DNA of 64,000 nucleotides from Chryseolinea sp. H1M3-3. Its GTDB lineage: Bacteria > Bacteroidota > Bacteroidia > Cytophagales > Cyclobacteriaceae. This document shows, piece by piece, positions 1 through 7,905 of the stretch (within the stretch, counting starts at the first letter, position 1; each line of letters opens with the position of its first letter). The position numbers were made by a program, and so were the translations under genes. Location of the stretch: contig NZ_JARKMY010000018.1 in assembly GCF_029360725.1 (NCBI RefSeq), positions 124,001 through 188,000 on the forward strand. The letters are read 5' to 3'. The notes beneath the pieces were generated by a model. It worked only from the letters and a program-made list of their open reading frames with translations, was not told where the DNA came from and ran no database searches.

Positions 1-1
1 T

Positions 2-1531
2 AAGGGTTATTCTAAAAAACAAGTCGATAGTGTTCTTCTTAACAAAGTCGATTTCTCTTTAATGCACTTAAAAAATGTTCCACCTTATAATAATTCTACA
101 CCCCTTCTCTCTAACGATTTAAATCAACGCAGTAATGAAATTCAAACAGTAATTGGAGAGGGTATTCCCATCTGTGATTTGGATAAAATGGACAACAAAC
201 ACTTTGAGTTTGTCTCCAACACGCTACCGGAAGGCATTGTTGAGTTATCAATTCCCAAACTGACCATTGCCAATAGAAAAAATACTATCAACGGAAAATT
301 TAACAATAGTCAAGAAACCATCCGGCTTTATCTTTCCGGACCTGGAGGCAAAGAGGACTCATTGACTTTAAAAGGTAAGGGCCAACATAATTTTAAATTA
401 ACTTTTCTTCCTAAACAAAGCGGTGAATTTATTTACACGCTTGGGGTACAAGACAGTGTTGATCGCTACCAGGAAGATTTACCCATACATGTGTCGGAAG
501 AACAAAAGTTAAAGATCCTATTCCTTCAACATTATCCTTCTTTCGAAACACAAACGCTCAAAAGTTTTTTAGCACGGAAGCATCACAGCATGGTACTGCG
601 ACACCAGGTTTCAAAAAATGATTTCCGATATGAATACATCAATCATGAACCGCTTTCATTGACTAAAATAACGGTTGAGGTACTGGATGATATGGACCTT
701 GTTATTTCTGATTCAGAATCGCTATCTGTTTTATCCCCGTTAGAAAAACAAAACCTGGAGAACGCGATTCAATCTGGATTGGGACTGCTTAATTTATCTT
801 ACCAGGCGGGCAAAAGTTTAACTAATTTCTTTCCTTTTCAAACAATCTCCACTAAAAATGATACGGCAGCGATCCGTCTACACTCCAAGTCATTTAATTT
901 TCCAATATCAAAATCGAGGGTAATTGAAAATTCATTGCTTATTCCTATTCAAAAAAATAAAAGTGGCGTTTTGTCGGGATATACCTTTGCAGGTGCCGGC
1001 AAAATAGGATTTCAATCGCTTCAGGAAACGTACACGATTTCCCTTGCGGGCGATTCAATTTCCTATAGTGAATTGTGGACACCTTTGATAGAGCGCATTT
1101 CACGATCCGTCGCCCAATCATCAAAGATCAAAATTGTACCTTCCTTCCCTTATTACGAAGACGAACCTATCGATCTCGAAGTCATATCTTTGTCCGAAAG
1201 CATTTCTATCAAGGCCGACGATGTTTCAATTCCATTAAAAGAAGATATGCTTATTGATAACGTGTGGCGTGGACGCACGTGGGCCGGGAAAAAGGGATGG
1301 CATAAATTCGAAACAAGTGATGGAAGTACTTTGCACTATTACGTTTCTGACACAAGTAATTGGAAATCGCTGGCGCTAGCGAATCAGCTTATGGAAAATG
1401 CGTTGGCTAACAGTTACGGGAAAACCGCCAAATCTGAAATTATTAAGGTGTGGGAACCTGTTCCGCCCTTGGCATTCTATTTATTATTTCTGTTTGCAGC
1501 GGCGTTTCTTTGGCTGGCTCCGAAATTATAG
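2..1531 (+). CDS. C-terminal part of a large membrane protein of unknown function (5' truncated)
   Basis: The reading frame is open from base 2 with no stop upstream, so the ATG at 62 is probably internal and the gene begins before the window. About 500 residues are visible. The middle part (strings such as LKILFLQHYPSFE and DLVISDSESL) resembles the glutamine-amidotransferase-like fold found in large Bacteroidota membrane proteins that start with a BatA-like membrane region. The protein ends in one hydrophobic segment (PLAFYLLFLFAAAFLWLAP) with almost nothing after it, so the soluble part is probably extracytoplasmic. Function is unknown. It converges on the DUF3109 gene 43 bases away. The family guess is inference; the truncation is seen directly. 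Confidence 0.7.
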   Translation, partial: KGYSKKQVDSVLLNKVDFSLMHLKNVPPYNNSTPLLSNDLNQRSNEIQTVIGEGIPICDLDKMDNKHFEFVSNTLPEGIVELSIPKLTIANRKNTINGKFNNSQETIRLYLSGPGGKEDSLTLKGKGQHNFKLTFLPKQSGEFIYTLGVQDSVDRYQEDLPIHVSEEQKLKILFLQHYPSFETQTLKSFLARKHHSMVLRHQVSKNDFRYEYINHEPLSLTKITVEVLDDMDLVISDSESLSVLSPLEKQNLENAIQSGLGLLNLSYQAGKSLTNFFPFQTISTKNDTAAIRLHSKSFNFPISKSRVIENSLLIPIQKNKSGVLSGYTFAGAGKIGFQSLQETYTISLAGDSISYSELWTPLIERISRSVAQSSKIKIVPSFPYYEDEPIDLEVISLSESISIKADDVSIPLKEDMLIDNVWRGRTWAGKKGWHKFETSDGSTLHYYVSDTSNWKSLALANQLMENALANSYGKTAKSEIIKVWEPVPPLAFYLLFLFAAAFLWLAPKL

Positions 1532-1574
1532 CGGAAGCTTTTTTACAAGCATCATCGTCACTAGACGTTCCCAA

Positions 1575-2156
1575 TTACTTTTTTTCCTTTTTCGGGGTTG
1601 TCTCAATAACATGAACCAATTCATCATACCAAGCCTGCCCGTACTTTCTGATCAAAGGATCTTTTAAAAACTTGTATACAGGAACCTGCAATTCTTTACC
1701 CAAAGCACAAGCCGGTGAACAGATGTGCCACTTATGATAATTGACAGCTTCGAAGTTTTTCTTTTGTGTAATCCGGATCGGATACAAATGACATGAAATA
1801 GGTTTTTTCCAATCGATAACGCCGTCATTGTACGCAGCCTCGATACCACACTTTAGTATACCTTGTTTGTCGTATACAGCATACACACACTCTCTACCTC
1901 CAATCACCGGTGTACACAGATCGCCTTCGTCATCGACGGTGTGGGTGCCCTGCTTTTCGATTTCTTCGATGCCCCTTGCTGTGAGATACTTCTTTATTTT
2001 TGGATATATCTCTTCAAGAATTGCCAATTCATCCTCCAGCAATGGAGCACCAAAATCCCCTTCCACGCAACAGGCACCTTTGCATTTTTCAAGATTGCAT
2101 ACAAACTCTTTATCACGGATATCATCAGATACAAGAACTTCACCTACTTTAATCAT
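1575..2156 (-). CDS. DUF3109 family cysteine-rich protein
   Basis: A 193-residue protein with ten cysteines. The N-terminal cluster [11 protein letters not shown] (residues 20-30) resembles the CxxxCxxxCC metal-binding pattern of YkgJ-type proteins. Further cysteines are in LCTP, ECVY, KCGI, SCHLYP and ICSPAC. These features match DUF3109, a family common in Bacteroidota and of unknown biochemistry; binding of zinc or an iron-sulfur cluster is likely but unproven. The C-terminus is lysine-rich. It lies 73 bases downstream of the TcmP-like gene on the same strand, so the two may be co-transcribed. The family call is confident; no function is claimed. Confidence 0.85.
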   Translation of the reverse strand: MIKVGEVLVSDDIRDKEFVCNLEKCKGACCVEGDFGAPLLEDELAILEEIYPKIKKYLTARGIEEIEKQGTHTVDDEGDLCTPVIGGRECVYAVYDKQGILKCGIEAAYNDGVIDWKKPISCHLYPIRITQKKNFEAVNYHKWHICSPACALGKELQVPVYKFLKDPLIRKYGQAWYDELVHVIETTPKKEKK

Positions 2157-2229
2157 GTTGCAAAGTTATAAGATAGGGACGATTTAAGAGGGCCTAAGTA
2201 CGAATTTTATCCATTATGATGAAAAGCAA

Positions 2230-3150
2230 TCACTCAAACATCTCTATTTGTAGTTGACCCTGAAGGTTAACGTCAGCTTGAATGGCTTTCGCGGAAAATT
2301 GCCGTGTGAAAAGGCCGATGTAATAAGCGGGAACTTCCATCAGCCGGGAATCCATTTTGTGAACTGATAATGCTGTGTTCAGCCCCATAACCAACATTCG
2401 ATTCTGATACATCCTGACAATTCTTTTATAAAATTGGAGATTGTTTTGAACTCCCGCGATTCTTTCGAAGTTATTAATGCCTAGATACCGAAGTAATTTA
2501 TCAGGATGTTCATGAAGGTAATGTTGATAATTTGACCTTTCATTTAACATAAAGGTGAAGGGCATCAAAATATTAAAACCAAGTGCGGCGAGCGAATCGA
2601 TAATCGATAGAGGAATGTCAAACCCGAAAGGATCAACCAAACAAAATACAGCCACGTGGTGCCCTCTTTTCGGCCGTGAAATAACTCTTCTAAATTTGTC
2701 AGGGAGTTGCGACAACTCCGAATCAAGGATGAGAACATTTTTACGACGAAAATAGCGATCTACACGTCGCTCTAAGAGTTGTAACGATTCGGGATCACGT
2801 TCACAAAGAATCCATTGTGTAATGGGGAAATCAGAACAAAGCGACGCAAACGAGGAACCCGGGAAAATTTCTTTTTTGTATCCAACGGAGTACAAACCAC
2901 TTCCCGTGAACAAATCAACAAAAACAATTTCATCCGCCTTGACGGAGACGTTCATGACAAAAGCTCGCAAATAACTCTGAATGACTTCAACTTTTACTTT
3001 AAACCATGGTTCGGTGGCCGTGACACTTAATCCATCGGAGAGAAAAATTGATTTATCATTCGGAGATTTTAAATTCAAATGTTTATGTTTAGCATGTTGA
3101 TGATCAAAGTTACTTCGTGTTTTGCGTAGATAAAATTCTGAGAAGCACAA
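2230..3150 (-). CDS. tcmP: three-Cys-motif partner protein (TcmP) family
   Basis: The pattern DGL..TATEPWFKVKVEVIQ.YL..F, then FVDLFTGSGLYSVG and a GSSFAS string, is typical of TcmP proteins. The central FVDLFTGSG resembles a Rossmann-fold methyltransferase loop, and LVDPFG (about residues 168-173) is also typical. Biochemical role is unknown. Relatives usually sit beside a gene for a three-Cys-motif protein (phage Gp37/Gp68-like); none is visible here, although the next gene downstream is the Cys-rich DUF3109. The start is uncertain: the codon at 3150 is TTG, no in-frame ATG lies nearby, and an A9 run lies just upstream. A -7-like TATATTTC is present upstream on this strand. Confidence 0.7.
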   Translation of the reverse strand: MCFSEFYLRKTRSNFDHQHAKHKHLNLKSPNDKSIFLSDGLSVTATEPWFKVKVEVIQSYLRAFVMNVSVKADEIVFVDLFTGSGLYSVGYKKEIFPGSSFASLCSDFPITQWILCERDPESLQLLERRVDRYFRRKNVLILDSELSQLPDKFRRVISRPKRGHHVAVFCLVDPFGFDIPLSIIDSLAALGFNILMPFTFMLNERSNYQHYLHEHPDKLLRYLGINNFERIAGVQNNLQFYKRIVRMYQNRMLVMGLNTALSVHKMDSRLMEVPAYYIGLFTRQFSAKAIQADVNLQGQLQIEMFE

Positions 3151-3220
3151 TTTTAAAAATCCATAATTTTTTTTTGAAATATAGCGAGTACAAAAACAGT
3201 GCTCTAACTTGCGGCCACTT

Positions 3221-5473
3221 ATGATGAATTATTTAGAGAGTTTGAATGAGCCTCAACAGGAGGCGGTGATGAATACGGATGGCCCTTGCATGCTCATCGC
3301 TGGCGCCGGATCAGGCAAAACAAGAGTGTTGACATATCGCATTGCGCACCTCATTAGTAAAGGAGTAGATCCTTTCAATATTATGGCACTCACGTTCACC
3401 AATAAAGCTGCCAAAGAAATGCGGGAGCGTATTGAAAAAGTCGTAGGTCATGATGCGCGCAATTTGTGGATGGGGACTTTTCACTCGGTATTTGCCCGCA
3501 TACTCCGCGCCGAAGCCCACCATCTTCAGTATCCAAATAATTTTACCATTTACGACACTGATGATTCAAAAACCCTGATCAAAAACATTATTAAAGAATT
3601 AGGCCTTGACGATCAAGCATATAAACCAAGCACAGTCTATAACCGCATCTCAGCAGCAAAAAATAGTTTGATCAGCTGGCAGGATTATCTCGCCAATGCC
3701 GAATTGATGGGCGACGATGCCTCGAACCTTCGCCCGGAAGTTGGAAAGATCTATAAAACCTATGCCTTGCGTTGCTTCAAAGCAGGCGCAATGGATTTTG
3801 ATGATTTATTGTTTAATACGGATAAGCTTTTCAAGGAACACCTGGAGGTACTTAACAAGTATCAACATCGTATCCAATACATCTTGGTGGATGAGTTTCA
3901 GGATACCAACCTTTGTCAGTACTTCATCATTCGCAAACTTGCTGCAGTAAGACAAAATATTTGCGTGGTGGGTGATGATGCTCAAAGCATCTATGCATTC
4001 CGTGGCGCAGACATCACAAACATTCTAAATTTCGAGCGTGATTATCCGGATCTGAAAGTTATCAAGCTGGAGCAAAATTATCGATCCACTCAAAACATTG
4101 TAAACGCAGCAAACTCGGTAATTAAAAAGAACCGGGCACAGCTTCCCAAAAATGTGTGGACTGCCAATGAACAAGGTTCGCTCATCGAACTTATTAAAGC
4201 GGTGTCTGACAACGAGGAGGGTAGATTAATTGCTACCTCGATCTTTCAGGAAAAAATGCAGCACCAGCTGAAGTTCAGTGATTTCGTGGTATTGTACAGA
4301 ACCAACAGTCAGTCGCGTGCTATTGAAGAAGCGTTGCGCAGGATGAACATAAAATATAAGGTAGTCGGCGGTTTGTCCTTCTATCAGCGAAAGGAAATCA
4401 AAGACCTCCTCGCCTACATGCGTTATACGATGAACCGGCAGGATGAAGCTTCCTTCCGGAGGATCATCAACTTACCTAAACGTGGCATTGGCGACTCCAC
4501 CATTGATAAAATTGTTGTCGCAGCTAATGATCATGATATTTCGATATGGGAAGTTTTGCAAAAAGCTGAATCTTTTATTGGCGGTAGAGCTGCCTCCCCC
4601 ATCAGTGATTTTGTCGCGATGATCCGGCGGTTTGGAATTGAAGTTGAACGCCGGGATGCTTACGATGCGGCTTTCGAAATTGCGAAAGGTTCGGGGTTAC
4701 TGCGGGAACTCTATGAAGATAAAACAGTGGAGGGACTGAGCCGCTACGAAAACGTGCAGGAATTGCTAAATGCGATTAAAGAATTTGTGGACGATCCAGA
4801 ACGTCAGGAAAAAGGATTGGGCGCATTTCTGCAGGAAGTATCCTTGGTAACAGGTCAGGATGAAGATAAAGACAAAGATCCCGATAAGGTAACGCTGATG
4901 ACCATTCACATGGCGAAGGGATTGGAATTCAGACATGTTTATATCGTGGGATTGGAAGAAGACTTGTTTCCTTCACAAATGATGCTGAGCAGTCGTGCGG
5001 ATTTGGAAGAAGAAAGGCGATTGTTTTACGTGGCTATTACACGGGCTCAAAAGCGGCTTTTCTTGTCCTATGCCCTCACCCGTTATCGTTACGGTCGCCT
5101 GAAAAACTGCGAACCCAGCCGGTTTTTGGACGATATTGACCAATCGTTCATTAAAGTCAGCAGCAAGTTTGCAGGGCTGGAATCCGTACCTCCGAATAGC
5201 GAATACGCAAAAAGTTTGGTCACAGGAATTCGAAAGACGATTAGCTCAACTCCACCTCCAAAAGTTACTGCTTACAGAGCACCCACCGATTTTGTTCCCA
5301 GTGATACAGCATCTTTACAGGAGGGAATGAAGGTTGAACATCCCAAATTTGGATTCGGCATGGTGATGCAGATGGATTTTACGGGTGCTGACCGAAAAGC
5401 AAAGATAAAATTCGATGATTTTGGAGAGAAGACCTTATTGCTTAGCTTTGCTAAACTTAGAATCCATAATTGA
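3221..5473 (+). CDS. pcrA: UvrD/PcrA-type superfamily 1 DNA helicase
   Basis: About 750 residues with all SF1A helicase motifs: the Q motif LNEPQQEAV, Walker A AGAGSGKT, motif Ia TFTNKAAKEM, motif II VDEFQDTN, motif III GDDAQSIYAFRGA, motif IV EQNYRS, motif V TIHMAKGLEF and motif VI VAITRAQ. It should unwind DNA 3' to 5' in nucleotide excision and mismatch repair and clear stalled replication or transcription complexes. The C-terminus has the usual Tudor-like segment (VEHPKFGFGMV). The frame extends to a TTG at 3209, but the tandem ATGs at 3221 and 3224 directly precede the conserved N-terminus and are better starts. Divergent from the TcmP-like gene. UvrD, PcrA and Rep are hard to separate by eye. 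Confidence 0.93.
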   Translation: MMNYLESLNEPQQEAVMNTDGPCMLIAGAGSGKTRVLTYRIAHLISKGVDPFNIMALTFTNKAAKEMRERIEKVVGHDARNLWMGTFHSVFARILRAEAHHLQYPNNFTIYDTDDSKTLIKNIIKELGLDDQAYKPSTVYNRISAAKNSLISWQDYLANAELMGDDASNLRPEVGKIYKTYALRCFKAGAMDFDDLLFNTDKLFKEHLEVLNKYQHRIQYILVDEFQDTNLCQYFIIRKLAAVRQNICVVGDDAQSIYAFRGADITNILNFERDYPDLKVIKLEQNYRSTQNIVNAANSVIKKNRAQLPKNVWTANEQGSLIELIKAVSDNEEGRLIATSIFQEKMQHQLKFSDFVVLYRTNSQSRAIEEALRRMNIKYKVVGGLSFYQRKEIKDLLAYMRYTMNRQDEASFRRIINLPKRGIGDSTIDKIVVAANDHDISIWEVLQKAESFIGGRAASPISDFVAMIRRFGIEVERRDAYDAAFEIAKGSGLLRELYEDKTVEGLSRYENVQELLNAIKEFVDDPERQEKGLGAFLQEVSLVTGQDEDKDKDPDKVTLMTIHMAKGLEFRHVYIVGLEEDLFPSQMMLSSRADLEEERRLFYVAITRAQKRLFLSYALTRYRYGRLKNCEPSRFLDDIDQSFIKVSSKFAGLESVPPNSEYAKSLVTGIRKTISSTPPPKVTAYRAPTDFVPSDTASLQEGMKVEHPKFGFGMVMQMDFTGADRKAKIKFDDFGEKTLLLSFAKLRIHN

Positions 5474-5547
5474 GGTTAGGTACAAATTTTAGGTAGCAAG
5501 AAACTACTGTACTGCCCATCAAATCCAACAAGAGAAATCCACATAAA

Positions 5548-6246
5548 ATGATAGGAGAATACAACTCACAACGTCCTGATATTATTCTAAAAGAATACGG
5601 ACGTAACGTCCAGAAACTGGTTGAATACCTGCGTTCTATTGCAGACAAAGACAAAAGGACTGAACTTGCCTACACCCTTATTGAACTGATTAAACAATTA
5701 ACACCCAGCATAAAAGATCAGCCCGATAATCCTCAAAGATTATGGGACGATCTATACATCATCGCTGACTTTAACCTGGATGTCAACAGCCCCTATCCAA
5801 TGCCGGAGCGGGAAATCATCTTTAAAAAGCCAATGAAGATGATGTATCCAAAAAATGATGTGCGTTTCAAGCACTATGGAAAGAATATTGAAAAGCTGGT
5901 GAAGGAGGCCTTGAAAAAAGACGATCCGCAAGAGCGGGAAGAGTCAATAATCTACCTCGGCAAACTCATGAAAACGTTCTACGGCAACTGGAATAAGGAA
6001 ACGCTGGATGATTCTGTGATCTTAAGAGATATCCAGGCTATGTCTGGTGGGGCATTGAACATGACCATTGAAAAGGTTAGAGAAGATAATCTCTTCGAAA
6101 AACTTTACAAGGAGCGCAAAAAAACTCGTCCTCAGGGAAATGGCGGCGGTGGTGGCGGTCAGCAACGTCATCAAGGTGGAGGTGGACATCGTCCTTTTAA
6201 CAAAGGTAAAGGTGGCGGAAACTTTAGAAGGCGGAGAGATCAATAA
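5548..6246 (+). CDS. DUF4290 family protein with Gly/Arg-rich tail
   Basis: A 232-residue soluble protein matching the Bacteroidota DUF4290 family (N-terminus MIGEYNSQR, then LKEYGRNVQKLVEY). The first ~185 residues look helical and charged. The last ~45 are low-complexity, rich in Gly, Arg, His and Gln with RGG-like repeats, ending in FRRRRDQ, which suggests nucleic-acid binding. It lies between the helicase and murA; proximity of DUF4290 to murA is, as I recall, common in the phylum, but no link to cell wall synthesis is established. Function is unknown. Confidence 0.85.
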   Translation: MIGEYNSQRPDIILKEYGRNVQKLVEYLRSIADKDKRTELAYTLIELIKQLTPSIKDQPDNPQRLWDDLYIIADFNLDVNSPYPMPEREIIFKKPMKMMYPKNDVRFKHYGKNIEKLVKEALKKDDPQEREESIIYLGKLMKTFYGNWNKETLDDSVILRDIQAMSGGALNMTIEKVREDNLFEKLYKERKKTRPQGNGGGGGGQQRHQGGGGHRPFNKGKGGGNFRRRRDQ

Positions 6247-6352
6247 TAAAGTGAGCTGCGGCCTTCAAGCCGTTTGTAAGCTCAAATCGCAGTACTCGCG
6301 CTTGCAGCAGTTAGTTAATTCATAAAATAATAAATAGCCTGTCCACTGGTTA

Positions 6353-6400
6353 CGAGCTAAAAGCACAAATCTTTAGCTCGCAGCGCATAAGGCTCGCAGC
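6353..6400 (+). repeat. 9-bp-stem hairpin and direct 9-mer repeat before murA
   Basis: A perfect 9-bp stem (6353-6361 with 6372-6380, CGAGCTAAA/TTTAGCTCG) encloses a 10-nt loop. The 9-mer GCTCGCAGC occurs at 6376 and again at 6392. There is no T-run, so this is not a simple terminator. The rest of the 163-base gap has similar GCAG/CTGC-rich text. It could be a dispersed intergenic repeat or a structured murA leader. Confidence 0.5.
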
Positions 6401-6409
6401 TAATTCACC

Positions 6410-7717
6410 ATGAGTATTTTTAAGATTCGGGGAGGAAAAAAACTAAAAGGAGAAATCATCCCGCAAGGTGCGAAAAATGAAGCCCTGCAAATTTTGAGCG
6501 CGACGCTTTTATCCGCAGAACCTGTTACGGTTCACAATGTCCCCAACATTGTCGATGTCAATAAATTAATTGAGTTAATCGGTGCGATAGGCAGTAAAGT
6601 GGAAAAGCTTGGACCCGAATCCTACAGGTTTACGGCCGCCAATATCAATATTAAATATTTAGAGACTGAAGAATACCGGAAAAAAGCCGCTGCCCTCAGG
6701 GGTTCCGTTATGTTGCTCGGGCCCATTCTGGCACGTTTTGGAAAAGCTACGATGCCGAAACCGGGTGGAGATAAAATTGGCAGGCGGCGATTAGATACAC
6801 ATTTTCTTGGGTTTCAAAAGCTGGGCGCTAAATTCAACTTTGACTCTGAAGAGCATCTTTTTACCATCGATGCTTCTGAGTTAAAAGGTTGTTACATGTT
6901 ACTGGATGAAGCGTCCGTAACCGGAACGGCAAACATTGTGATGGCTGCGGTACTGGCGAAAGGTACTACGACGATTTACTACGCCGCTTGTGAACCTTAC
7001 CTGCAACAGCTTTGCCTCATGCTAAATCGTATGGGTGCAAAAATCAGTGGCATTGGCTCAAACCTTTTAACTATTGAAGGCGTCGATAAACTTGGTGGAA
7101 CGGACCATACCCTTCTTCCCGATATGATTGAGATCGGAAGCTTTATCGGTTTAGCTGCCATGACGCAATCTGAAATCACCATTAAGAATTGCCGCATTGA
7201 TATGTTGGGTATTATACCCGATACATTTAAAAGACTGGGCATTAAGATGGAGTTTAGAGGCGATGATATTTTTATTCCTTCGCAAGATCTGTATGAACTG
7301 GAGACGTTCATCGATGGATCTATTCTTACGATCTCCGATGCACCCTGGCCTGGATTTACGCCAGACTTAATCAGTATCGTCTTGGTCGTTGCCACACAAG
7401 CAAAAGGAAGTGTACTCATCCATCAGAAAATGTTTGAGAGCCGTTTGTTCTTTGTCGACAAACTAATTGACATGGGTGCTCAAATAATCCTTTGTGATCC
7501 GCACCGCGCAAATGTCATTGGACTGGAAAGAAAACAGCAACTAAAAGGCATTAAGATGTCTTCCCCGGATATTCGTGCAGGGGTAGCGTTGTTGATTGCA
7601 GCGTTGTCTGCCAGCGGCACCAGCGAAATTTCCAACATCGATCAAATCGACAGAGGTTATCAAAACATCGATGCCAGGTTAAAAGCTTTAGGTGCGGATA
7701 TTCAGCGCGTGATTTAA
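6410..7717 (+). CDS. murA: UDP-N-acetylglucosamine 1-carboxyvinyltransferase
   Basis: A 435-residue EPSP-synthase-fold enzyme that adds enolpyruvate from PEP to UDP-GlcNAc, the first committed step of peptidoglycan synthesis. The substrate-binding KNEALQ (residues 22-27) and RGSVMLLGPILARFG are conserved. The catalytic loop reads PGGDKIGRRRLDTH, so the residue equivalent to E. coli Cys115 is Asp121. In other bacteria this Cys-to-Asp change keeps activity but blocks alkylation by fosfomycin, so intrinsic resistance is expected. Length is normal and the start at 6410 fits the family. It lies downstream of DUF4290 and a structured 163-base spacer. Confidence 0.95.
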   Translation: MSIFKIRGGKKLKGEIIPQGAKNEALQILSATLLSAEPVTVHNVPNIVDVNKLIELIGAIGSKVEKLGPESYRFTAANINIKYLETEEYRKKAAALRGSVMLLGPILARFGKATMPKPGGDKIGRRRLDTHFLGFQKLGAKFNFDSEEHLFTIDASELKGCYMLLDEASVTGTANIVMAAVLAKGTTTIYYAACEPYLQQLCLMLNRMGAKISGIGSNLLTIEGVDKLGGTDHTLLPDMIEIGSFIGLAAMTQSEITIKNCRIDMLGIIPDTFKRLGIKMEFRGDDIFIPSQDLYELETFIDGSILTISDAPWPGFTPDLISIVLVVATQAKGSVLIHQKMFESRLFFVDKLIDMGAQIILCDPHRANVIGLERKQQLKGIKMSSPDIRAGVALLIAALSASGTSEISNIDQIDRGYQNIDARLKALGADIQRVI

Positions 7718-7905
7718 ATATTCTTTCAAATTATTCTAATGTTAATTCCTAAAAATTCCTAAGATTTTGGAATTGTTAAAGGGTTGTAGCTGCCGGTAAC
7801 AAATAATTGTTTCCAGCAATTGACGACCTGTGTTAGCTGTACACTTCTGTAACGTCGCCACTCAGCATGACGTCCAAGGGTTGATTCAGTCAACCTATTA
7901 TCGTT

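Noticed and set aside
3150-3184. frameshift in the TcmP-like gene at the A9 run
   Set aside because: The upstream alternative frame stops after three codons and the coding region after TTG is intact, so there is no clear evidence of a broken gene, though the run length should be rechecked.
6997-7419. 140-codon frame opposite murA
   Set aside because: Antisense to an intact murA with no family features.
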